The notes beneath the pieces are model-generated. The model was not told where the DNA came from. It ran no database searches and saw only the letters and a list, made by a program, of their open reading frames with translations. The position numbers were made by a program, and so were the translations under genes. Positions 1-8,145 of a stretch of 14,087 nt of DNA are shown here, one piece after another. Origin of the DNA: Clostridiales bacterium. Its GTDB lineage: Bacteria > Bacillota > Clostridia > UBA8921. The stretch covers positions 1 through 14,087 of the forward strand of contig DOHE01000101.1 in NCBI GenBank assembly GCA_003535395.1, written 5' to 3'. How positions within the stretch are numbered: the first letter of the stretch is position 1; every line of letters begins with the position of its first letter.

Positions 1-2
1 CA

Positions 3-350
3 GATGATGCTAAAAATGTCAGCGGGGAGCTTAACAAAAACGGTTTTCGGGTAACCCGGCTCAATTCTTCAGGAGGTTTTCTGAAAACCGGCAATGTCAC
101 CCTGATGCTGGGCGTGCAGGACGGGGACCTGGACAAAGCTGTCAAGACCATAAAACGCCATTCCCGGGTTCGCAGGCAGGTGACGGGACCTGCTCCGGCA
201 ACGGATCATACACTGCCGTCCTTTTCCGCTTTCAATGCTGTCATGGGTGACAATGAAGATGCCGCACCCCGGTTTTTTTCAGACCAGATGACGGAGATCA
301 CCGTAGGCGGTGCCACCATATTCATCACCAATGTGGAGAAATTTGCTTAA
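3..350 (+). CDS. darA: Cyclic-di-AMP receptor, DarA/YaaQ family (5' truncated by window edge)
   Basis: This is the 3' part of a small PII-like signal protein that binds the second messenger cyclic di-AMP in the cytosol; about 115 residues are visible and the start lies before the window. The reading frame is open from position 3 to TAA at 348-350. The family signature is visible as a Gly-rich turn GGFLKTGN followed by a hydrophobic strand (VTLMLGVQD), then a long loop, then the closing strand VGGATIFI just before the C-terminus, as in DarA/PstA proteins. An ATG at 105 lies inside the conserved fold and is not the start. In Firmicutes this gene commonly sits near tmk and DNA polymerase III delta'-subunit genes, which would be off the left edge. 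It converges with metA, with only 3 bp between the stop codons. Family assignment is by recognition of motifs; the downstream partner of DarA proteins is not well established. Confidence 0.9.
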   Translation, partial: DDAKNVSGELNKNGFRVTRLNSSGGFLKTGNVTLMLGVQDGDLDKAVKTIKRHSRVRRQVTGPAPATDHTLPSFSAFNAVMGDNEDAAPRFFSDQMTEITVGGATIFITNVEKFA

Positions 351-353
351 GTC

Positions 354-1271
354 CTAGCCGATCTGAGCCAGGTCATAGGGTGTTTCCTGGTACACATAGT
401 AGTTGAGCCAGTTGGAATACAGCAGATTGGCATGTCCCCTCCACTGAACGAGGGGCGGGTTTTGGGGGTCATTATCCGGAAAATAGTTTTTGGGTATCTG
501 GATCGGAAGTCCCTTCCCCAAATCCCGCAAATACTCTTTATTCAGTGTGTTCGCATCATACTCCGGGTGCCCGGTGACATAGATCTGCCTTCCGTCCCGG
601 GTGGCCGCCATGTACAGCCCCGCTTCGTCGGACTGCGCCAGGATGCATATCTCAGGGTGCAGTTTAAGATCCTCGGTACGGATGCCGGTATGCCGTGAAT
701 GGGGGGCCATGAACACATCATCAAATCCCCGCAGCAGTTTGATCCGGGGTTCCACGACCTGGTGGGGGAAAATGCCGAACATTTTCCGGTCCAGAGGGTG
801 CTTGCCGATCCCGTAATGATGATACAATCCCGCCTGGGCTCCCCAGCAGATATGCAAAGTGGAAGTCACATTGCTCCTGGTCCATTCCAGGATCTCCCGA
901 AGTTCCTCCCAGTAAGCCACATCCTCAAATTCCATGTGCTCCACCGGCGCTCCCGTGATGATCATTCCGTCAAATTTTCGGTGCCGGATCTGCCCGAAAG
1001 TTTCATAAAAGGCGATCAGGTGATCATCCGGGGTGTTTTTGGAGGTATAGGATGCCGGGTGGATAAGCTCGACCTCTACTTGTAGCGGGCTGTTTCCCAG
1101 AAGTCGAAGCAGCTGTGTCTCCGTTTCGATTTTTGTAGGCATCAAATTCAATATCACGATATAAAGAGGGCGGATATCCTGATGGTACGCCCTCTCTTCA
1201 TCCATGACAAATATGTTTTCGCTGTTCAAAACAGCCGATGCCGGCAGATTGACAGGTATCTTGATCGGCAT
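354..1271 (-). CDS. metA: Homoserine O-acetyltransferase (MetA/HTS family)
   Basis: Cytosolic enzyme that acylates the hydroxyl of L-homoserine, the first committed step of methionine synthesis. The 305-residue product is full length for the MetA family, which uses a class I glutamine-amidotransferase-like fold. Visible catalytic residues are Cys142 in HICWGAQ, and His235 and Glu237 in TGHPEYD. Residue 111 is Glu ([12 protein letters not shown]); in characterised MetA proteins Glu at this position goes with acetyl-CoA and Gly with succinyl-CoA, so I predict acetyltransferase activity even though many databases name the family succinyltransferase. The ATG at 1271 is preceded by AGGAG at about 7 nt. 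A tRNA-Arg ends 32 bp upstream on the same strand with no promoter or terminator visible between, so the two are probably cotranscribed. I found no room for a SAM or T-box riboswitch between them. Confidence 0.95.
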   Translation of the reverse strand: MPIKIPVNLPASAVLNSENIFVMDEERAYHQDIRPLYIVILNLMPTKIETETQLLRLLGNSPLQVEVELIHPASYTSKNTPDDHLIAFYETFGQIRHRKFDGMIITGAPVEHMEFEDVAYWEELREILEWTRSNVTSTLHICWGAQAGLYHHYGIGKHPLDRKMFGIFPHQVVEPRIKLLRGFDDVFMAPHSRHTGIRTEDLKLHPEICILAQSDEAGLYMAATRDGRQIYVTGHPEYDANTLNKEYLRDLGKGLPIQIPKNYFPDNDPQNPPLVQWRGHANLLYSNWLNYYVYQETPYDLAQIG

Positions 1272-1303
1272 GTGCGACTCCTAATCCGGTACTGAAATGA
1301 AAA

Positions 1304-1378
1304 TGGCGTCCCCGGCAGGAATCGAACCCGCATCAAAGGAACCGGAATCCTTTACCTTATCCATTAGGCCACGGGGAC
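1304..1378 (-). tRNA. tRNA-Arg (anticodon CCG), CCA encoded
   Basis: Read on the minus strand the cloverleaf is complete: 7-bp acceptor GTCCCCG/CGGGGAC, D stem GCCT/AGGT, anticodon stem AAGGA/TCCTT, anticodon loop TTCCGGT with anticodon CCG, T stem GCGGG/CCTGC with loop TTCGATT, discriminator G and genomically encoded CCA (1304-1306). It decodes CGG. It stands alone between spoIIE and metA rather than in a tRNA cluster. Confidence 0.97.
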
Positions 1379-1399
1379 ACCAATATTTAAAACATGAAT

Positions 1400-1428
1400 A
1401 ATATACATTATCCGCTCTGAATCGTCAA
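1400..1428 (-). promoter_or_regulatory. SigA-type promoter of tRNA-Arg (and probably metA)
   Basis: On the minus strand a -35 TTGACG (1423-1428) and a -10 TATATT (1400-1405) are separated by exactly 17 bp, about 20 bp upstream of the tRNA 5' end. The -35 hexamer overlaps the spoIIE stop codon (1425-1427), so the promoter is partly embedded in the end of the upstream gene. No spoIIE terminator is seen before it. Confidence 0.75.
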
Positions 1429-3803
1429 GCTTGTTTCCACATCTTCGCCGCCAGGACCAGCATGTCGTCCGGGACTGCTCCGTCCGGCGATGTCAGGGAT
1501 GCCCTGCTGACAAGCATGTCTGCCAGTTCCTGGGGATTGGAGAGGGGAAGCGCTTCGAGCAAGGCGGCGATGTCTCCCGCATCCCCCTTGAATGCTTCGT
1601 ATACGCCATCGGTCATGAGCAGCACGATTTCACCGTCCTGCAGCTGCCGTTCCATGATTTCCAGATCCACATCCTCGAGGATGCCTGCCGGCAACTGGAA
1701 ACTGCGTATGCATTCCACCCCGTCCCGCCGCTTAATGAACCCGGGCGCCGCTCCCGCCTTTGCAAACCGGGCCCGTCCGTTTTGGGTATCGATGCTCACT
1801 ACATCCAATGTGGCAAATGACTCGTGATCTGCGCAGGAAGACAGCGTGGAGTTGATCAGCCGGATCGCCTGCTCCCGGTCAAATCCGGAACTTAAGTATC
1901 CTTCCAGCAGGTTTACCGCCGTATTGCTAAGGATCGCCGCCTTCCCGCCGGACCCCATGCCGTCACTGACCGCAGCCGTATAAACTCCGTCATCCCCCGT
2001 CATGAATATGCAGCTGTCCCCGCATACTGTTCCCCCTGTCTTGGTGCGTTGGGCGACTCCCGTGAGCACTTTGAAGGGAAGTTTCTGCACCAGGTGCAGC
2101 GCACAACTGCCGGATTTAGGATCGCACCTGCAGCCCTCATCCGCTTTGGCCACCGCACAACCCAGCAGTGCGGATACTGTTTTTTCGGCGATCCGGATGC
2201 ACTGGCGCCTGCCCCCGCATCCCGAATGGGTGATGATCACTTCCCGGCGTCCGGTAATATTGTACCAGAGTACCACATCCGATACGCTCATGCCTTTGCT
2301 TTCCAGCACCGTCCGGATTTCCTCCCCGGTTTCATTTCTGGCCCAGGTCCCGGCGTTTTGGCCCAGTTCTCCGGAGAAGACGGATAATGCCTCGGCAATG
2401 CCATCCATCTGATGCGCCGCGTTTTTTCTGCAGTGCCTGAGCCGTTCCTCCCACGCCCGTTCCAGCCGGTGCATCTCCATGCTCCGGAACAGTTCCTCAA
2501 CAATCCGGGACAAATACCCGCAGCGTTTGCCCAAATCAACCGGATAATCATCCGGGCTCACCCGGCCCTGGTGATCGATGCGGCCCAGCAGCGACATCAC
2601 CTCCTGGTAGGTCTGGAAAAAGTTTCTTTCCCAGCAGTGGGCTTTCAGGCTGCAGTCCCGACATACCCTGGCAACCGTGAGATCGATGAGCCTGGCTGTT
2701 TCTTCCCGTAAATTCACCTCCGCCATGTCTCCTTCCATCGTCTTAAAAACCCCTGCCAGCTGCCGGAACACCTGGGAAAAATCCCGCATCCGCCCGGCAA
2801 TGCGCTGCTGAAACAGCCGACTGGCCGGGTCATTGTTTTCCGCCTCCTCTCTCTCCCGGGACAGATATCCGGGGAGGGACTCCAGGATCCGTCGGGGCAC
2901 CAGAATGAATAGCAGAGCCGCTGAAGCGATATCCCGGAAATAATGGATAGAGACCGCAGATGTATTTAAATAGAATGTGATGACCGCATTCCCCAGCAGA
3001 AATCCCAGGATCGCTCCCGGCCTGCCCATTTTTCGGAAAATACCGCAAAGCAGTCCACAAAACGCATAAAGCGCTGAAATCACAGGATGTGCTGTGGTGG
3101 TCATAATCATCACGATTCCGGCAGTCACTCCGGAGGAGGATCCTACCCCCGGCCCGTACCGATAGGCAAACAGCAGGATGAAAAATACAGTGAGGATGGT
3201 TCCTGCAGGGATCCCGGAAAATACCACTCCGGAAAGCCCGGATAATGCAAAGAAGAGCAAAAAGGAAAAACTGACAGCCTGATCCTGGGACATCTGCCGA
3301 AGCCTCCCCTCCCCGGACCCCAGGGCGGAAAGCGCCAGAAATGCGCCCTTGAACGCGTAGCTCATGGCAAGCGCCATAAAGGCATGCAGCAGTGCGGACA
3401 GGTAATCATAGGTATATCCCCCGCGGATCAGCGTCCCCAGGATCTCCACGACCAGCACTCCGGCTGCTGCCGCCAGAGGATGCACCAGGTTGTGTTCCCG
3501 GGAAGGGAAAAGCCGCTGGTATGCCGTAAATCCAAGGAATACTCCAGCCAGGGGCAGTAAACTCTTCGCCTCCCCGGCAGTCAGCATGCCGAAGCCCATA
3601 GTGAAAAACAGCAGCAGCCGGTTTACCGGGATCAGACCCAGACCGGACAGAAATGCCGCACATAAAGGCAGTGCAAGTCCTTCCGCATCAGAGCGACCCA
3701 TCAGAAAAGACAGCGGGAGAGTTGCCAGGATCAGGGGATGTGCCAGCTTTCCGATCTTTGTTTTGGCCGGGATCATGGCCAGAGGCTGCAGAGTATCTGC
3801 CAT
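1425..3803 (-). CDS. spoIIE: Stage II sporulation protein E (SpoIIE), membrane PP2C-type phosphatase
   Basis: Serine phosphatase of the asymmetric sporulation septum; it dephosphorylates the anti-anti-sigma factor SpoIIAA, which releases sigma F in the forespore. The 792-residue product has the expected order: an N-terminal polytopic membrane region (roughly residues 15-330, many hydrophobic segments), a central regulatory region with the Cys cluster C-x2-C-x5-CW near residues 378-389, and a C-terminal PP2C/SpoIIE phosphatase domain (about 579-792). Metal-binding aspartates are visible at D596 (CGDSC), D614 (SDGMGSG), D732 (MTDGVYEAF) and D779/D780 (PDDM). B. subtilis SpoIIE is of similar size (827 residues). 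I chose the ATG at 3803 (MADTLQPLAM), which has AGGAAG about 8 nt upstream; an in-frame ATG at 3848 would add 15 basic residues with no better ribosome site. Its presence indicates an endospore former. Confidence 0.95.
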   Translation of the reverse strand: MADTLQPLAMIPAKTKIGKLAHPLILATLPLSFLMGRSDAEGLALPLCAAFLSGLGLIPVNRLLLFFTMGFGMLTAGEAKSLLPLAGVFLGFTAYQRLFPSREHNLVHPLAAAAGVLVVEILGTLIRGGYTYDYLSALLHAFMALAMSYAFKGAFLALSALGSGEGRLRQMSQDQAVSFSFLLFFALSGLSGVVFSGIPAGTILTVFFILLFAYRYGPGVGSSSGVTAGIVMIMTTTAHPVISALYAFCGLLCGIFRKMGRPGAILGFLLGNAVITFYLNTSAVSIHYFRDIASAALLFILVPRRILESLPGYLSREREEAENNDPASRLFQQRIAGRMRDFSQVFRQLAGVFKTMEGDMAEVNLREETARLIDLTVARVCRDCSLKAHCWERNFFQTYQEVMSLLGRIDHQGRVSPDDYPVDLGKRCGYLSRIVEELFRSMEMHRLERAWEERLRHCRKNAAHQMDGIAEALSVFSGELGQNAGTWARNETGEEIRTVLESKGMSVSDVVLWYNITGRREVIITHSGCGGRRQCIRIAEKTVSALLGCAVAKADEGCRCDPKSGSCALHLVQKLPFKVLTGVAQRTKTGGTVCGDSCIFMTGDDGVYTAAVSDGMGSGGKAAILSNTAVNLLEGYLSSGFDREQAIRLINSTLSSCADHESFATLDVVSIDTQNGRARFAKAGAAPGFIKRRDGVECIRSFQLPAGILEDVDLEIMERQLQDGEIVLLMTDGVYEAFKGDAGDIAALLEALPLSNPQELADMLVSRASLTSPDGAVPDDMLVLAAKMWKQA

Positions 3804-3852
3804 TTTGTGTACTTCCTTTCTCTTTTGTCTTTTGTGCGTGTGATACATGAAA

Positions 3853-3877
3853 AGTATACAGGGAAGCAGTTGTCACA
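3853..3877 (-). promoter_or_regulatory. Possible spoIIE promoter with weak Spo0A-like box
   Basis: On the minus strand a good -10 TATACT lies at 3853-3858, about 50 bp upstream of the spoIIE start, without a recognisable -35 at 17 bp. Just upstream, at 3870-3877, the plus strand reads TTGTCACA, a partial match to the Spo0A box TTGTCGAA. In Bacillus, spoIIE is transcribed from a Spo0A-dependent promoter with a poor -35, so the arrangement is plausible, but the box match is only 6 of 8 and this is tentative. Confidence 0.35.
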
Positions 3878-3948
3878 GTATGCCGGTTCCCGCCGGTGTG
3901 AAATACGCAAAATCAGACAGGCCCCCGGAGAGAAGCGGGATATTCTGC

Positions 3949-3985
3949 AAACAAAAACCGGCAGGGAACAGATCCCCCGCCGGTT
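3949..3985 (-). terminator. Rho-independent terminator of groEL
   Basis: On the minus strand AACCGGC then a mismatch then GGG pairs with CCC then CCGGTT (arms 3975-3985 and 3956-3966), giving an 11-position stem with one mismatch, followed by TTTTTGTTT (3949-3957). It lies about 55 bp after the groEL stop. A second, shorter hairpin without a T-tract (ACCGGC/GCCGGT, 4005-4023) sits between it and the stop codon. Confidence 0.85.
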
Positions 3986-4039
3986 CGTTTCATCGCCTGT
4001 ATTCACCGGCTTCGTTTGCCGGTAAGGATTGATGGTTTC

Positions 4040-5720
<1,681 letters not shown>

Positions 5721-5728
5721 CAAAACAT

Positions 5729-5757
5729 ATTGTATAAAGGCAGCCAAACTTTGTCAA
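5729..5757 (-). promoter_or_regulatory. SigA promoter of groEL
   Basis: On the minus strand a perfect -35 TTGACA (5752-5757), 17-bp spacer and -10 TACAAT (5729-5734). The start site predicted 6-8 bp downstream falls at the edge of CIRCE. Confidence 0.88.
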
Positions 5758-5897
5758 TAGGTTTTTCCATCGAAATCTTCATTGAATGAGGGTATTGAAT
5801 GATTGGTTAATAGGCAAAGTAAGTGCGACCTTTGAAAGAGTAAAGGAGACAGAGTCTACTTAAGTTGAATGATTCAGTGAATTTTCACGATTGCATG
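5758..5897. other. AT-rich divergent intergenic spacer with short direct repeats
   Basis: About 140 bp between the groEL promoter and the tRNA-Met promoter, clearly more AT-rich than its surroundings. It holds no plausible gene. TTGAATGATT occurs at 5795-5804 and 5865-5874, and TTGAATGA also at 5782-5789. I see no function for these copies. Confidence 0.5.
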
Positions 5898-5926
5898 TTG
5901 CATTTTTGCCATGCGTTTGCTATCAT
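5898..5926 (+). promoter_or_regulatory. SigA-type promoter of tRNA-Met
   Basis: A -35 TTGCAT (5898-5903), 17-bp spacer and -10 TATCAT (5921-5926) end 12 bp before the tRNA 5' end. It may also be the only promoter serving the downstream glycosyltransferase by read-through. Confidence 0.65.
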
Positions 5927-5938
5927 ATTCAAGCACGA

Positions 5939-6015
5939 GGCGGCGTAGCTCAGTTGGTCAGAGCATTCGGTTCATACCCGAAGTGTCGTTGGTTCAACTC
6001 CGACCGCCGCTACCA
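5939..6015 (+). tRNA. tRNA-Met (anticodon CAT, elongator type), CCA encoded
   Basis: Complete 77-nt cloverleaf: acceptor GGCGGCG/CGCCGCT (first pair G-U), D stem GCTC/GAGC, anticodon stem TTCGG/CCGAA with loop TTCATAC, T stem GTTGG/CCGAC with loop TTCAACT, and CCA at 6013-6015. The paired first position argues against the initiator tRNA, which has an unpaired 1-72 position, and the overall sequence resembles Bacillus elongator tRNA-Met. A tRNA-Ile modified at the CAU anticodon is a less likely alternative. Confidence 0.93.
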
Positions 6016-6019
6016 GCAG

Positions 6020-6070
6020 ACGGCACTCATCCAGGACCGCATCCACTGTCCGGATGAGTGTCGTTTATTT
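6020..6070 (+). terminator. Long terminator hairpin after tRNA-Met
   Basis: A 13-bp stem (6020-6032 with 6052-6064, one G-U pair) is extended by an inner GGAC/GTCC stem and followed by TTTATTTT. The GCACTCATCC/GGATGAGTG arms are the same sequence as the CIRCE arms 300 bp away (see findings). Confidence 0.8.
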
Positions 6071-6113
6071 TCCAGGATATCCCGGTCCGTCCGGCAAGGA
6101 GTGATCCCTTTTT

Positions 6114-7841
6114 ATGATGAAAACAAAGGGTAGGATCCAGGGGGGGAAAATCCTTTTCAGCGCCCTTTCGCGGCCTGGGCTCCTGCCCGGGCTGGCTCTG
6201 ATGATTGGCATCCTGGTCCGTGTAATCGCTTTCGGTGCGGTCCCGGGAGGGTTGAACCAGGACGAGGCTTCCATCGGTTACGAGGCATGGGCGATCCTGT
6301 ATCACGGCATAGACCGGACCGGCAACACTTTTCCTGTGCATCTGGTTTCCTGGGGCAGCGGGCAGAATGCGCTGTATGCCTATCTGAGCATGCCATTTAT
6401 CGCTCTGTTCGGCCTGTCAGTGACCACTACGCGGATGGTCAACCTGGTGCTGGGGATCCTGTCCATCCCCGTCTTTTACGGCCTGGTCAAGCAGGTTGCC
6501 GGGAAACGGACTGCCGGGGCCGCTGCTTTGGTGCTGGCCACCTGCCCCTGGCATATTATCCTTAGCCGCTGGGGTTTGGAATCCAATATTTTTCCGGCAG
6601 TGTTTCTGTTTGCCGCATATTTTCTGGCCAAATCCCGGTCCCGGCCCTGGTTGCTGCTGCCCTTTGGCATCCTGTCTGCGCTCTGCTTGTATGCGTATGG
6701 CACCGCCTACCTGTTTGTGCCGCTGTTCCTGCTGCTGCTGGCTCTGACCGAAGCATTCCGCGCCTGGTCCTCCCGGAGCCTGCCCTGGTATTTTACACGG
6801 CAGTACCTGGCTCCTGTGACGGTATCGGGACTTGCTTTCCTGCTGACAGCCCTGCCTGTCATCCTTTTTCTTGTGATCAACCGGACGGGGCTGCCGGAGA
6901 TGAAGCTGCTGGGATTTACCCTTCCGCTGCTGGAGGGTCCGCCCCGGTACACCTCCATCCTGTCCGGCACGCCGATTTTTGAGAACCTGGCTGCTTTGTT
7001 TAAACTGCTTTGGAACCAGGATGATGGACTGCTGTGGAATACACTGCCCGGATTTGGGCATCTCTACCCGGTGGGTCTGTTCCTGGCCTTCGCCGGCATC
7101 ACTGCTGCGCTCATCAAGTGGCTGTTTCAAAAGGTTCGTGCGCTCCGCCAAAATCCGCAGCGGGTCCCGGCGGTTCCGCTGTCCGCCTCAGGGAGTCCGC
7201 CGCCGGCCCCGGGAGGTCCACCGGCTTCAATGGCCATGCAGATCTTTCCTCTTTGGCTCATCTGTGCCGTCGCCGTGGCGGCCGTTTCCTCTATCAACAC
7301 CAACCGGATCAACATCCTGTTCCCGGCGCTGGTTTTCTATGCTGCTGCTGCCTTCAGCGCACTGCCCTGGAAGAAGTTGCAGGGAAAACTGCTAAAGGGA
7401 AGCATAGCCGGAGTGTACTGCCTTTTTTTCATTATATTTCTGGTCACATATTTCACTTCCTTTGCGGACCAGATCCGCAGGGAGTTCAACGCCTCTTTTG
7501 ATGAAGCCCTGGTGTATGCCATCAGCCTGCCGGGGTACCGGGAAGTCTATATCTCCGGTAATGCAAACTCCCCTTACATACAGCCTTATATCCGCACTCT
7601 TTTCTATACCCGGGAAGATCCCCGTGCTTATCTGGATACCCGTGTCTATATCAATCCGGGAGATGAATTCCAGTATGTGGAGAGTTTCGGACGTTTTCAT
7701 TTCAGCCTGCCTGAAAACATCAGGCACGGCTGTGTCTATATCACGACCGCGGATCCTGCAGAGAAGGCACGGCTGGTCCGGGGCGGGTTTGAGGAAGCTG
7801 TTTTTGACGGTTATTCGGTGTACTACGATCCCGGTTTCTGA
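6114..7841 (+). CDS. Membrane glycosyltransferase, GT39/PMT-ArnT-like
   Basis: Polytopic membrane protein of 575 residues that resembles the PMT_2/ArnT superfamily, enzymes that use polyprenyl-phosphate sugars to glycosylate proteins, lipids or wall polymers on the outer face of the membrane. The N-terminal third carries the family hallmark: one membrane segment (about 24-42), then an extracellular loop with LNQDEASIGY, where D50/E51 are the expected acidic catalytic pair. Further hydrophobic segments lie near 84-100, 110-127, 133-149, 156-172, 178-213, 235-254, 314-336, 377-393, 398-416 and 430-448. A Pro/Ala/Gly-rich linker (about 347-372) separates two membrane blocks, and a soluble domain follows (about 450-575). 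The ATG at 6114 has AAGGAGTG about 10 nt upstream; another ATG follows at once. It starts 44 bp after the tRNA-Met terminator with no separate promoter visible. The acceptor and donor cannot be told from the sequence. Confidence 0.82.
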   Translation: MMKTKGRIQGGKILFSALSRPGLLPGLALMIGILVRVIAFGAVPGGLNQDEASIGYEAWAILYHGIDRTGNTFPVHLVSWGSGQNALYAYLSMPFIALFGLSVTTTRMVNLVLGILSIPVFYGLVKQVAGKRTAGAAALVLATCPWHIILSRWGLESNIFPAVFLFAAYFLAKSRSRPWLLLPFGILSALCLYAYGTAYLFVPLFLLLLALTEAFRAWSSRSLPWYFTRQYLAPVTVSGLAFLLTALPVILFLVINRTGLPEMKLLGFTLPLLEGPPRYTSILSGTPIFENLAALFKLLWNQDDGLLWNTLPGFGHLYPVGLFLAFAGITAALIKWLFQKVRALRQNPQRVPAVPLSASGSPPPAPGGPPASMAMQIFPLWLICAVAVAAVSSINTNRINILFPALVFYAAAAFSALPWKKLQGKLLKGSIAGVYCLFFIIFLVTYFTSFADQIRREFNASFDEALVYAISLPGYREVYISGNANSPYIQPYIRTLFYTREDPRAYLDTRVYINPGDEFQYVESFGRFHFSLPENIRHGCVYITTADPAEKARLVRGGFEEAVFDGYSVYYDPGF

Positions 7842-7866
7842 AGTCTTGAAATCTGGGGAGTCGGGA

Positions 7867-7910
7867 AAGTCCGAAGGAAGTCCGGAGGAAGTCTGGAGGA
7901 AGTCTGTCGG
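7867..7910 (+). repeat. Four tandem copies of an 11-bp unit
   Basis: Consecutive 11-mers AAGTCCGAAGG, AAGTCCGGAGG, AAGTCTGGAGG and AAGTCTGTCGG fill the gap between the glycosyltransferase stop and the tRNA-Val promoter; looser copies may extend back to about 7842. The copies differ by one or two bases from each neighbour, as in a slipped-strand minisatellite. I see no coding role. Confidence 0.85.
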
Positions 7911-7914
7911 GTGC

Positions 7915-7943
7915 TTGACGATTTCGTCTGGGTCGTGTAGAAT
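7915..7943 (+). promoter_or_regulatory. SigA-type promoter of tRNA-Val
   Basis: A -35 TTGACG (7915-7920), 17-bp spacer and -10 TAGAAT (7938-7943), ending 11 bp before the tRNA 5' end. The -35 hexamer is the same as that of the tRNA-Arg promoter. Confidence 0.8.
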
Positions 7944-7954
7944 GTTTTTGCTGC

Positions 7955-8031
7955 GGGCGGTTAGCTCAGTTGGTTAGAGTACATGCTTGACATGCATGGG
8001 GTCGCTGGTTCGAGCCCAGTACTGCCCACCA
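7955..8031 (+). tRNA. tRNA-Val (anticodon GAC), CCA encoded
   Basis: Complete 77-nt cloverleaf: acceptor GGGCGGT/ACTGCCC, D stem GCTC/GAGT, anticodon stem CATGC/GCATG with loop TTGACAT, T stem GCTGG/CCAGT with loop TTCGAGC, and CCA at 8029-8031. It decodes GUC and GUU. Confidence 0.97.
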
Positions 8032-8041
8032 ATACAAAGAG

Positions 8042-8078
8042 AGCGGGTTTCCTTCCACAGGAGACCCGCTTCTGTTTC
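8042..8078 (+). terminator. Terminator-like hairpin after tRNA-Val
   Basis: An 11-bp stem (8042-8052 with 8060-8070, one G-U pair) around a 7-nt loop, starting 10 bp after the tRNA. The following TCTGTTTC is only a weak T-tract, so read-through into the AraC gene is plausible. Confidence 0.7.
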
Positions 8079-8145
8079 CTGGCTGCAGGATTCCGAAGAA
8101 GCTGGAAGAGTCGTGCATGGGTTTTCCGGGAAGGGGGTCGCAGGG

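Noticed and set aside
1272..1303. SAM, T-box or other riboswitch in front of metA
   Set aside because: Only 32 bp separate the tRNA from the metA start, too short for any known methionine-sensing leader.
3804..3848. Upstream ATG for spoIIE giving 15 more residues
   Set aside because: The ATG at 3803 has AGGAAG at the right distance; the extra residues are basic and not part of the family start.
5939..6015. Initiator tRNA-fMet
   Set aside because: The first acceptor position is paired (G-U), whereas bacterial initiators have a mismatch at 1-72, and the sequence is close to elongator tRNA-Met.
6417..7151. Open frame of 244 codons on the minus strand inside the glycosyltransferase gene
   Set aside because: The product is Gln/Gly/Pro-rich low-complexity sequence as expected from the antisense of hydrophobic codons, with no ribosome site.
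7842..7910. CRISPR-like repeats
   Set aside because: The 11-bp units are directly adjacent without spacers, and no cas gene is present.
7987..8145. N-terminal extension of the AraC gene running through tRNA-Val and its terminator
   Set aside because: Translation from within a tRNA is unlikely, the extra residues match nothing in the family, and TTG 8146 has a good ribosome site and gives the normal length.
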